42,844 bases of DNA from JAYRWN01 sp041917975 (GTDB lineage Bacteria; Bacteroidota; Bacteroidia; Chitinophagales; Saprospiraceae). This document shows, in pieces, positions 1 through 6,753 of the stretch (within the stretch, counting starts at the first letter, position 1; each line of letters starts with the position of its first letter). Both the position numbers and the translations under genes were made by a program. A model generated the notes under the pieces. The model ran no database searches. It was given only the letters and a program-made list of their open reading frames with translations, and was not told where the DNA came from. The stretch lies in assembly GCA_041917975.1 (NCBI GenBank), contig JAYRWN010000365.1, forward strand, positions 1 to 42,844. The letters run 5' to 3'.

Positions 1-197
1 CAATTATTGCAGCCTTTTTGAGCACAAGTATTTGCAAACCGAAATCGTTGACTTAATGGTCTACCCTGCTGAGCAGATTCAATAAACTCTTGATCGATTG
101 TAAGTTGATCTTCGAGAAATTCAAGAGTTCCATTTTGATTAAATATGCCGAGCAAAGTAGCTCCATGTTTGGCTGGAGAACTTGGGCAAAACATCAT
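1..197 (-). CDS. Partial small Cys-containing protein of unknown function, C-terminus beyond left edge
   Basis: An open frame starts at a double ATG (197 or 194) and stays open for 65 codons to the window border, so the stop is not visible. The protein begins MMFCPSSPAKHGATLLGIFN and later shows a run RFRFANTCAQKGCNN. It therefore has one early Cys (residue 4) and a C-x4-C pair near residues 58-63, which could bind a metal or be modified. There is no signal peptide or membrane segment in the visible part. The start lies 7 bases after the stop of the 105-residue gene, so the two are almost certainly co-transcribed and probably translationally coupled. Codon use resembles the neighbouring genes and supports real coding. 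I do not recognise the family with certainty. Confidence 0.6.
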   Translation of the reverse strand, partial: MMFCPSSPAKHGATLLGIFNQNGTLEFLEDQLTIDQEFIESAQQGRPLSQRFRFANTCAQKGCNN

Positions 198-204
198 CTA
201 TTAT

Positions 205-522
205 TTAAAGATTTTTAAGTCGACTGATTTCACCTGCATCAAGCCTGAAAATATCTCCTTTTGGGAATATCGGGAAAAAACCGGGAAAAGGTGGCCATGG
301 ATAAGGCCTTGGTTTTCCCCAAATCGGTCCTCCGGGGTCCTCCGGGTTTGGTTTAAATTCATAAGCTCCACTTAGTAATTCTTTGCCATTATCCATCTTG
401 GAAAGGAATTGTAATGTCGTTTTTCTCAAAGATTGTTCTAATTCTGAAATTTGAGATTCAGAAAGTTCAAGCCCATTTAAAGTGACCTGAAATGTTGGAT
501 TTTTCCTTAAAGCATTATTCAT
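205..522 (-). CDS. 105-residue peptide with leader-like helix and Pro/aromatic-rich C-terminal region
   Basis: The N-terminal half (about residues 8-48) starts with FQVTLNGLELSESQISELEQ and reads as a strand followed by an amphipathic helix. The C-terminal half (about residues 59-88) is rich in Gly, Pro, Trp and Phe, with PRPYPWPPFPGFFPIFPKG as its core. It has no signal peptide and no Cys. This two-part design, a conserved-looking helical head and a low-complexity aromatic/Pro tail, resembles precursors of ribosomally made modified peptides, but no modifying enzyme is visible in the window, so that is inference. A downstream gene begins 7 bases after the stop. It could equally be an ordinary small protein with a flexible tail. 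Confidence 0.65.
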   Translation of the reverse strand: MNNALRKNPTFQVTLNGLELSESQISELEQSLRKTTLQFLSKMDNGKELLSGAYEFKPNPEDPGGPIWGKPRPYPWPPFPGFFPIFPKGDIFRLDAGEISRLKNL

Positions 523-559
523 GGTAGTCTTATTTAATTGTTAGTGAATAACTTTAAGT

Positions 560-582
560 GTCACAATTAAATAATTTGTGAC
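560..582. other. Inverted repeat between the 105-residue gene and the S9 peptidase gene
   Basis: GTCACAA and TTGTGAC form perfect 7-base arms around a 9-base AT-rich centre. The repeat sits 38 bases upstream of the start at 522 and 40 bases downstream of the peptidase stop. It could be an operator for the small-gene pair or a weak terminator of the peptidase gene. There is no long T-run on either side. Confidence 0.35.
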
Positions 583-621
583 TAAGGCGGCCATATTTAT
601 TTTCCAAACTGGATTAATGTA

Positions 622-2670
622 TCAAAGCCCCGGTATTTTCACTTCCTCCTTCCAGATAAAGCGGTTAAACCATTGCCAGTTATGCCATAAAGCAGCCAGG
701 CGTTCCTTAGGTTTGGTGATGCCATGGCCAAAACCTTTGTACACCACCAACTCGGCAGGTACATTTTTGTCTCGCAGGCCTTGTAACAATTGATAGGCAT
801 TCGGGATTGGAACACGCCGGTCAAATTCGCCATGTTGGATAAGGGTAGGGGTGGACGCTTCATTGATATAAGTCATCGGAGATGTTTTTTGGTAAATATC
901 TGGATCGTCCCAGGGGGTCCCTTTTAAATACTGGCGAGTGAAGGGATGAATATCCGTGTTAACGTAATAGGTCATCCAGTCAGAAATACCCGCTCCAACG
1001 GAGATTGCTTTGAACCGGCTGGTAGACGTAGTTAAAAATGCGGAGATGTACCCGCCTTGACTCCAGCCCATAGCGCCTAATTTATTGGTATCCGCCATAT
1101 TTTGACTTACCAAATGATCTACTCCGGAGAGAACATCCCAGGCATCACCAACGCCCAGGTTGCGGACATTGAGCGAGCGGAAGGCTTCTCCATAGCCGGC
1201 CGAGCCACGATAATTGGGCCGTAATATTAGACATTCTTTAGCCAACCATTGAGTTATGGGATATACATATGAGGGCACGGGCTGGGGAACATCTATTCCG
1301 GTAGGCCCTCCATGGATAACCACCAAAAGCGGATATTTTTTTCCAACCACGAATCCATCCGGTTTATGTAAAATGCCTTCTATTTTAGTACCGTCTTTAC
1401 TGTTCCAGGAAATGACCTCACTGGTGCCAACTGCCCACGTTTTTATTTGAGCGGTAAAATCCGTGATCTTACTAGCCGGTGTCTCACTACGCCGATAATA
1501 AACTTCAGTGAGCTGATCAAAATTCCGGCCCAAAACAGCTGTATGGTTGCCATCTTTAGAAAAAGCAAGGCTCATGGTGAGATCGGGAAATCCGGAGAGT
1601 CTTTTTAAGTTCCCATCACCTTCCAGGACATGGAAAACCGGTCGGGAGGTTTTTTGCCAAACAACCAGGTAAATGCCTTTTTGATGCCAATAAAAGTCGC
1701 CCAGATCTTCATCCATGCGTTGAGCAATACGTCTGCTGACTTTAGTATTTAGATGATAGATGTAGGCTAAACTATTTTTATAAAAGTTGGACAAAGTATC
1801 CTCTAAGTTGGTGGTGTAGATGAACTCCAAACTGGAAGGGGACCAACATGCCAAAGCATCGGCACTGCTATTGGCAATGACAACTTCCGATTGTCCCGAT
1901 TGAAAATTTAAGACAGCAATGTCCGAGTGGATAAAGGAATTAATGAGTGGATCGGGTTGGCGATTATAGGCTAATTTCTGACCATCCGGAGCTATCTCAA
2001 ATCCGGTAACTGTAAAAGTCCCCTCGGTAAGCCGTTTAGCTTTAGGGCCTTCCGGGCAACCCGCTTTGCTTTTTAAAGAGTCAACCGTTTCATAACAGGG
2101 CACTTTATTTTGGGACCACCAGCCCGGCTCAAAAGTTATTTGCCACAGATGGGAGTTTTGGTATTCCTGATCATCTACTTCGAAAGCACCATAACGTTTA
2201 TCCCTTTCTTTTTTATTGGACCTTTCCTGCTCAGGCTTTAAAAAGACGAAGCTGTGCCCATCAGGATGCCATTCAAAAGCATTAATACTTTCTTCCTCGG
2301 CGGTTATTTGCTGAGCTTCCCCTCCAGCAAGGTTTAAAACAAAAATTTGTTGTTTTTGTCCCCGATCTGCTAAAAATGCCAACCATTGTCCATCTGGTGA
2401 AAAACGAGGTGAAGTACTTGATCCTTTGGGGGTATTGGTGAGTTGGAAAGGAACCAGTCCTGTTTTGCTTAACCAAATCTCGGTATCAAAACGATTCTCC
2501 TGCCATTCAGTGGACTGGCGGGTAAAAGCGATCAGTTGCCCGTCGCTGGAGATGACCACTTGACCGGGAGACTGTAAGGCTAAGACCTCTTCAAAGGAAG
2601 GTACTTTATTTTGTGCTGGTGCTGGTAAGACTATTCCAGCCAGAAAGCTGAGAAAAATGAGCCTCTTCAT
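622..2670 (-). CDS. Secreted S9-family (prolyl oligopeptidase / acylaminoacyl-type) serine peptidase
   Basis: The 682-residue protein opens with a signal peptide (MKRLIFLSFLAGIVLPAPAQ), so it acts in the periplasm or outside. Residues about 30-400 hold repeated beta-propeller blades of the PD40/WD40-like type, with recurring SPDG..LAF motifs. The C-terminal alpha/beta-hydrolase domain carries the nucleophile in GWSQGGY (Ser537), the acid in HGEFDRRVPI (Asp617) and the base in KGFGHG (His649), so the triad is complete. The size and domain order match S9C-type dipeptidyl/acylaminoacyl peptidases that trim short peptides. It appears to be transcribed alone. The exact substrate cannot be read from sequence. 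Confidence 0.93.
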   Translation of the reverse strand: MKRLIFLSFLAGIVLPAPAQNKVPSFEEVLALQSPGQVVISSDGQLIAFTRQSTEWQENRFDTEIWLSKTGLVPFQLTNTPKGSSTSPRFSPDGQWLAFLADRGQKQQIFVLNLAGGEAQQITAEEESINAFEWHPDGHSFVFLKPEQERSNKKERDKRYGAFEVDDQEYQNSHLWQITFEPGWWSQNKVPCYETVDSLKSKAGCPEGPKAKRLTEGTFTVTGFEIAPDGQKLAYNRQPDPLINSFIHSDIAVLNFQSGQSEVVIANSSADALACWSPSSLEFIYTTNLEDTLSNFYKNSLAYIYHLNTKVSRRIAQRMDEDLGDFYWHQKGIYLVVWQKTSRPVFHVLEGDGNLKRLSGFPDLTMSLAFSKDGNHTAVLGRNFDQLTEVYYRRSETPASKITDFTAQIKTWAVGTSEVISWNSKDGTKIEGILHKPDGFVVGKKYPLLVVIHGGPTGIDVPQPVPSYVYPITQWLAKECLILRPNYRGSAGYGEAFRSLNVRNLGVGDAWDVLSGVDHLVSQNMADTNKLGAMGWSQGGYISAFLTTSTSRFKAISVGAGISDWMTYYVNTDIHPFTRQYLKGTPWDDPDIYQKTSPMTYINEASTPTLIQHGEFDRRVPIPNAYQLLQGLRDKNVPAELVVYKGFGHGITKPKERLAALWHNWQWFNRFIWKEEVKIPGL

Positions 2671-2750
2671 TTAAATTCGGATTTAGAAACACCTGGTACT
2701 TACCCCTCATCTGTTCATGAAATCAGATTATCAAGTTGAGCCTAAATGCT

Positions 2751-3485
2751 TTAGAGTTCTTTGATATAAATATTACGGAACTGCACCAGGCTGGGAGGAC
2801 TAGCCCACTGGCCATCTCTTTTATGACCATGGTGTTGAAGCCCAATGGCTCCAATGGCTGGAAGGTCAGGAATATAAACGTTGCTGATAATGGATACACC
2901 GTTTAATTCTACAGAATAGTAGTCATTCTGGAAGGTTATTTTAAAAGTATTCCATTCACCAATGTTTCGATCAGCATTGACTTTAGGGGTGAGACCTGCT
3001 CTTACTGCCGCAGGCATCTTTGGGTTTAATCGATGACTATAAGCTTCGCCGGACCCGACTGGCCAACACCAGATATTCGCTTGCAGGCTGCTTTTTGGTC
3101 CCCGGGTGAGGATACCGCTATCTGAATCGGGTACAGTGATCAGGATGTCCTTGCCATTATCATCTTTTTTGTGAGATCCATCAGGTAAAATAATTGGTAC
3201 ATGCGCGTTTTTCCATGGCGTCGCTTTAATTCGCCAGTCGACATACAACACAAAATCTTTGTACTCTTTTTCTGACCATAAACTTTTATCTCCGGTAGAC
3301 TCACTTTCCGCATCATAGTCGATGACGCCGTTTATAATTTTCCAATGCCCATTATCGCCAACCGGAACCTTCCAGCCAGAAAAATCTTTACCGTTAAACA
3401 ATGAGGTAAAGCCTGCTGGAGGAGTCTGGGCAACAAGAGTCGTAAAAGTGACTAAACAAATAATGGAGATAACTATTGGTTTCAT
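2751..3485 (-). CDS. Secreted DUF1080 (3-keto-disaccharide hydrolase-like) protein
   Basis: The 244-residue protein has an N-terminal signal peptide (MKPIVISIICLVTFTTLVAQ) followed by one DUF1080 domain. The domain starts with FTSLFNGKDFSGWKV and ends near LVQFRNIYIKEL, both typical of the family. DUF1080 proteins are concanavalin-like beta-sandwiches, and members have been linked to hydrolysis of 3-keto-glycosides; here that activity is inferred from family. The gene stands 80 bases upstream of the S9 peptidase gene on the same strand and may share its transcript. It fits with the other secreted sugar-related proteins in the window (PSD1/DUF1501 pairs and the propeller-cytochrome). Confidence 0.88.
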   Translation of the reverse strand: MKPIVISIICLVTFTTLVAQTPPAGFTSLFNGKDFSGWKVPVGDNGHWKIINGVIDYDAESESTGDKSLWSEKEYKDFVLYVDWRIKATPWKNAHVPIILPDGSHKKDDNGKDILITVPDSDSGILTRGPKSSLQANIWCWPVGSGEAYSHRLNPKMPAAVRAGLTPKVNADRNIGEWNTFKITFQNDYYSVELNGVSIISNVYIPDLPAIGAIGLQHHGHKRDGQWASPPSLVQFRNIYIKEL

Positions 3486-3559
3486 GATATTGATTAGTTT
3501 TCTGTTTGGCTAAATATACTTTAAAAAATGTTTTAGACGGGTTGAATACATTTTTTTTA

Positions 3560-3673
3560 CTAAATTTTACTTTCCGTCCGACTGGCCTGGATGACTTTGG
3601 CGATATTAGAGTGGGAACAATCGCAGGGCTCTCCTCCTAAATGCCAGACAACAATGGGAATATTTAACTCCAT
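3560..3673 (-). pseudogene. Possible 37-codon gene remnant in the 3486-3791 gap
   Basis: The 306-base gap between the DUF1080 gene and the small membrane protein holds a short minus-strand frame. It starts with ATG at 3673 and encodes MELNIPIVVWHLGGEPCDCS and 17 further residues before a TAG. The opening resembles the first strand and loop of some sugar-transfer or polysaccharide-biosynthesis proteins, which would leave this as a truncated 5' end. It could also be chance coding or a real microprotein. I see no other feature in this gap apart from AT-rich sequence. Confidence 0.22.
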
Positions 3674-3791
3674 TATATCAAAAAAATACTTTTTCCAGAA
3701 GTAAATATACAGGCTGCATAGCCAGATCATCTTTATCTGTACGTAGATTTAAAGAATAATCCAAATTTATTTAATCTTAAAAACTTAAACC

Positions 3792-4145
3792 ATGCAAACT
3801 GCGGCAAAATCTGTTTTTTACTTCGGGATATATCTGGCCCTGGTGGGGCTACAATTGTTGTTCGTGCCCCAACTTATTTTTGATTTATTTCAACTAGGAG
3901 AGGTAAAGGATGTATGGATACGAGTTGTAGGGATATTGGTGTTGTGTATTGGCTACTATTACATTCAAACGGGCCATAAGGGAGTCAAAGAATTTTATCC
4001 ATTTACGGTTATGGCCCGAACGTTTGTATTTATAGCCTTCGTGGGTCTGGTGGGTTTAAAATTGGTTGCTCCTACGTTATTGATTTTCGGCGCTGTGGAC
4101 CTGATTGGAGCCATCTGGACCTGGTATGCTTTACGAACTAAGTAG
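3792..4145 (+). CDS. Small four-helix integral membrane protein, unknown function
   Basis: The 117-residue protein is almost entirely hydrophobic, with about four predicted membrane segments: residues 7-30, 41-59, 71-92 and 94-113. A short polar loop follows helix 2 (TGHKGVKEF). It has no signal peptide and no recognisable catalytic motif. It is a single-gene unit closed by a strong hairpin just downstream. The protein resembles the many small uncharacterised membrane proteins of Bacteroidota, and I cannot assign a role. Confidence 0.75.
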   Translation: MQTAAKSVFYFGIYLALVGLQLLFVPQLIFDLFQLGEVKDVWIRVVGILVLCIGYYYIQTGHKGVKEFYPFTVMARTFVFIAFVGLVGLKLVAPTLLIFGAVDLIGAIWTWYALRTK

Positions 4146-4173
4146 CTTTGCCCAACCAACCGCCTGATAACTT

Positions 4174-4213
4174 TTTGAAAAACAAACACCCCCGAGACAG
4201 GCCTCGGGGGTGT
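4174..4213. terminator. Strong bidirectional terminator hairpin
   Basis: ACACCCCCGAG (4186-4196) and CTCGGGGGTGT (4203-4213) form a perfect 11-base stem with a 6-base loop. Read on the minus strand it is followed by TTGTTTTTC, so it mainly ends the coiled-coil gene. It lies between two convergent genes and probably serves both. Confidence 0.85.
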
Positions 4214-4246
4214 GCTTACAAAGTTTGAAAATTATAATTTATGTAA

Positions 4247-5224
4247 TTACTTCAATTTGAAAGTGCTGGACCCGGCTAAAAAACCTTTGTTGAACACTTC
4301 TATTTTGTAATCTCCCGGCTGAAAGGCCTGATTGGGAGACCACTCGAAGCATACTTTTGATTCTTCATTATCATATTGGACACCTTTAATATGGGTGTAA
4401 GGAATTTGTTCCTTAGTTTCCTGATTTACCATAATGCCACTGCCGCTATTGTCCAATTTTATGGTTTCACCACCCGGATTGATGATACGGATAAAAAATT
4501 GCTCCACTCCTGAATCTGTAACTTTGTTTTCAGAAGCCATAAAACAAACTTCCAGTTGGTCAACAGTTTTAGCTTTAGCTTTTTCTACCGCCTTGCCGCT
4601 ATCTTTAATACGCAAACCCCTTACGGCGATATCATCCACTTTAATGACGCTGGCGCGATTAACTTTAGCCGTCAATTCGGTTTTTTCTTTCACCAATGTT
4701 TCACGTTCGCTGGTCAATGTGGCCTTGGTCGTGGACAAATCTTCGTTCACGCGACGTGCTTCTGCAATGTCCGTACTCAATTGGTCCTTTTCTACAGTCA
4801 GAGCTTCTTTATCAGCTGCTAACTGTTTATTTTCGTTAGTTAACTGGTCAATTTGAGCCAGATATTGAGTGACTTGATCACGCATTTTAACCATTTCTGC
4901 CCTGGCTTTACCCAGGTCTTTATCACTTTTAATCAGTTTAGCGACTTTTTCTTTTTGTATGCGCAGTTCTTCTTTTTGCTGGTCAATAACCTTGTTCAAT
5001 TCGGTGTTATCGGTGCGCATTTGCTCCAGATCAGCAACTGCATCGAAATATTGTTTTTCAAGTTCGGTATTCAGCTTGTCAGCCTCGGTAATGGCAGTGG
5101 CTTGTTCTTCAATTTTGTTGGATTTTTGTGAACGGTCGATCAATAAGTAGGTATTACCCAACACAGAAGCAATCAACAAGACCCACAAGAGGGTGTTGAA
5201 ATTGTTTTTTTTGTTTTCAGACAT
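4247..5224 (-). CDS. Membrane-anchored long coiled-coil protein with C-terminal beta domain, unknown function
   Basis: The 325-residue protein has one N-terminal membrane anchor (about residues 11-28, TLLWVLLIASVLGNTYLLI). A long charged coiled coil follows over about residues 35-190, dense in Glu, Lys, Gln and Leu heptads. The C-terminal domain (about 195-325) looks beta-rich and ends PGDYKIEVFNKGFLAGSSTF, reminiscent of an immunoglobulin-like fold. The likely topology is an anchor in the inner membrane with the coiled coil and terminal domain in the periplasm. There is no enzyme motif. A structural, envelope-spanning or adaptor role is plausible but not shown. It is a single-gene unit ending at the 4174-4213 terminator. 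Confidence 0.8.
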   Translation of the reverse strand: MSENKKNNFNTLLWVLLIASVLGNTYLLIDRSQKSNKIEEQATAITEADKLNTELEKQYFDAVADLEQMRTDNTELNKVIDQQKEELRIQKEKVAKLIKSDKDLGKARAEMVKMRDQVTQYLAQIDQLTNENKQLAADKEALTVEKDQLSTDIAEARRVNEDLSTTKATLTSERETLVKEKTELTAKVNRASVIKVDDIAVRGLRIKDSGKAVEKAKAKTVDQLEVCFMASENKVTDSGVEQFFIRIINPGGETIKLDNSGSGIMVNQETKEQIPYTHIKGVQYDNEESKVCFEWSPNQAFQPGDYKIEVFNKGFLAGSSTFKLK

Positions 5225-5329
5225 AGGAATGAAAATTTTATTTTTTTGAATATTTGCTTTTTAAACGTCCAGCACCCTTATTATTGTATGTGTGCTAATA
5301 AAATCTTTAAAAAAACGATCACAAATCTT

Positions 5330-6076
5330 ATGCCTTTCAACTTTGATTTTAAAAAAATACTCTTCCTGGATATTGAAACGGTGTCAGCGGTATCCTCATA
5401 TGAAGAGCTATCTGACCGGATTCAAAAACTTTGGCAACGAAAGGCAAACGCTATATTACGTAAGGGCGGAGACCTGGAACCCGAGGCAGGCGACTACCAA
5501 AAAACCTATCTGGATAAAGCTGGGATCTTCTCCGAGTTTGGTAAGATTGTTTGTATATCTATGGTATACATCAGTGGTTCGGATCAACAGCTGACCTTAC
5601 GGGTTAAATCCTTGGCCGGTGAAAATGAACAAGAGCTGCTCAGCAACTTTAAAGATTTATTGGACAAACATTTTAGTGACACAGATCAATATGCGCTGTG
5701 CGGACATAACATAAAAGAATTTGACATTCCTTACCTTTGCCGGCGCATGGTGATTAATCAGATTCCTTTTCCAACCATTTTGGATGTGGGCGGTAAAAAA
5801 CCTTGGGAAGTCAAACAATTTATTGATACCATGGATTTATGGAAATTTGGTGATGCTAAACAATTTACTTCCCTGGATTTGTTGGCCACCAGTCTGGACA
5901 TTCCCACCCCGAAGGATGATATTGCCGGATCAGATGTTGGTCAAGTATATTGGCAACAAGGTGATTTGGACCGCATCGTAAAATATTGCCAAAAAGATGT
6001 AATCACCGTAGTACAAATACTCCGCCGGCTGTCTTTCCAGCCATTGTTTGAAGACCACCAAATCGTATACGTATGA
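5330..6076 (+). CDS. Predicted DEDD-type 3'-5' exonuclease (DNA polymerase B exonuclease-like)
   Basis: The protein contains the three exonuclease motifs of the ribonuclease H-like DEDDy family. These are LFLDIETV near the N-terminus (Exo I, DxE), CGHNIKEFDIPYL in the middle (Exo II) and YCQKDVITV near the end (Exo III, YxxxD). Its length of about 248 residues and lack of a polymerase domain fit the stand-alone predicted PolB-like exonucleases. I chose ATG 5330 because the family begins right before the DIE motif; an upstream in-frame ATG at 5246 would add 28 residues that show no conservation. The stop overlaps the rpe start by 4 bases, so the two are translationally coupled. A nucleic-acid repair or processing role is inferred from the family. 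Confidence 0.85.
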   Translation: MPFNFDFKKILFLDIETVSAVSSYEELSDRIQKLWQRKANAILRKGGDLEPEAGDYQKTYLDKAGIFSEFGKIVCISMVYISGSDQQLTLRVKSLAGENEQELLSNFKDLLDKHFSDTDQYALCGHNIKEFDIPYLCRRMVINQIPFPTILDVGGKKPWEVKQFIDTMDLWKFGDAKQFTSLDLLATSLDIPTPKDDIAGSDVGQVYWQQGDLDRIVKYCQKDVITVVQILRRLSFQPLFEDHQIVYV

Positions 6077-6753
6077 GGCCCCACAATCATCTGGTAGCTC
6101 CCTCGCTATTATCCGCAGACTTTGCTTATTTGCGGCGGGATATTGACATGATCAATCAGAGTGAAGCAGATTGGTTTCATGTCGATGTCATGGATGGCCG
6201 CTTTGTTCCCAACATTACGTTTGGGATGATGATAGTTGAAGCGATAAAACGTTATGCTCAAAAACCATTGGATGTACATCTGATGATTGTGGAGCCGGAA
6301 AAATATATTGAAGCCTTCCGGGATGCTGGTGCAGATCACATAACTGTACACCTGGAAGCTACACCGCATGTTCATCGGGCTGTCCAGATGATCAAGGCTT
6401 GCGGGGCTAAGGCGGGCGTTGCCATAAATCCACATACGCCGGTACAATCCTTGGAGCATGTGCTGGAGATGTTGGATTTAGTCATTGTCATGTCAGTAAA
6501 CCCAGGATTTGGGGCGCAAAAATTCATCTATCAATCTCTGGAAAAAATCCGAACCTTAAAGGAAATGATCGTCACCAGGAACTGCCCGACACTTATTGAA
6601 ATTGATGGTGGGGTAGGGTTGCAAAATGCAGAAGCCATCCTTAATGCGGGAACAGATGTTTTAGTAAGTGGAAATTTTATTTTCAAAGCTGCGGATCCTT
6701 TGCACACCATTCACCAGTTGAAGCACCTTGGGCATGATGCAGTATTGGTGTAA
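6073..6753 (+). CDS. rpe: Ribulose-phosphate 3-epimerase
   Basis: This enzyme interconverts ribulose 5-phosphate and xylulose 5-phosphate in the pentose phosphate pathway, in the cytoplasm. The 226 residues form a complete TIM barrel with the expected signatures: APSLLSADFAYL at residues 9-20, HVDVMDGRFVPN from His36 with Asp38, DVHLMI, MSVNPGFGAQKFI (phosphate loop) and IEIDGGV with its catalytic Asp. The ATG overlaps the exonuclease stop (ATGA). The 3' end overlaps the start of the TonB-dependent receptor gene by about 20 bases, giving a three-gene chain. Nothing is missing compared with the family. Confidence 0.96.
   Translation: MRPHNHLVAPSLLSADFAYLRRDIDMINQSEADWFHVDVMDGRFVPNITFGMMIVEAIKRYAQKPLDVHLMIVEPEKYIEAFRDAGADHITVHLEATPHVHRAVQMIKACGAKAGVAINPHTPVQSLEHVLEMLDLVIVMSVNPGFGAQKFIYQSLEKIRTLKEMIVTRNCPTLIEIDGGVGLQNAEAILNAGTDVLVSGNFIFKAADPLHTIHQLKHLGHDAVLV

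Noticed and set aside
560..582. Palindrome as a CRP/FNR site
   Set aside because: CRP sites read TGTGA-N6-TCACA; here the half-sites are in the opposite order (TCACA first) with different spacing, so it was kept only as an inverted repeat.
4434..4856. Long plus-strand open frame opposite the coiled-coil gene
   Set aside because: It is a shadow created by the repetitive heptad codons of the real minus-strand gene, with no family features and no start context.
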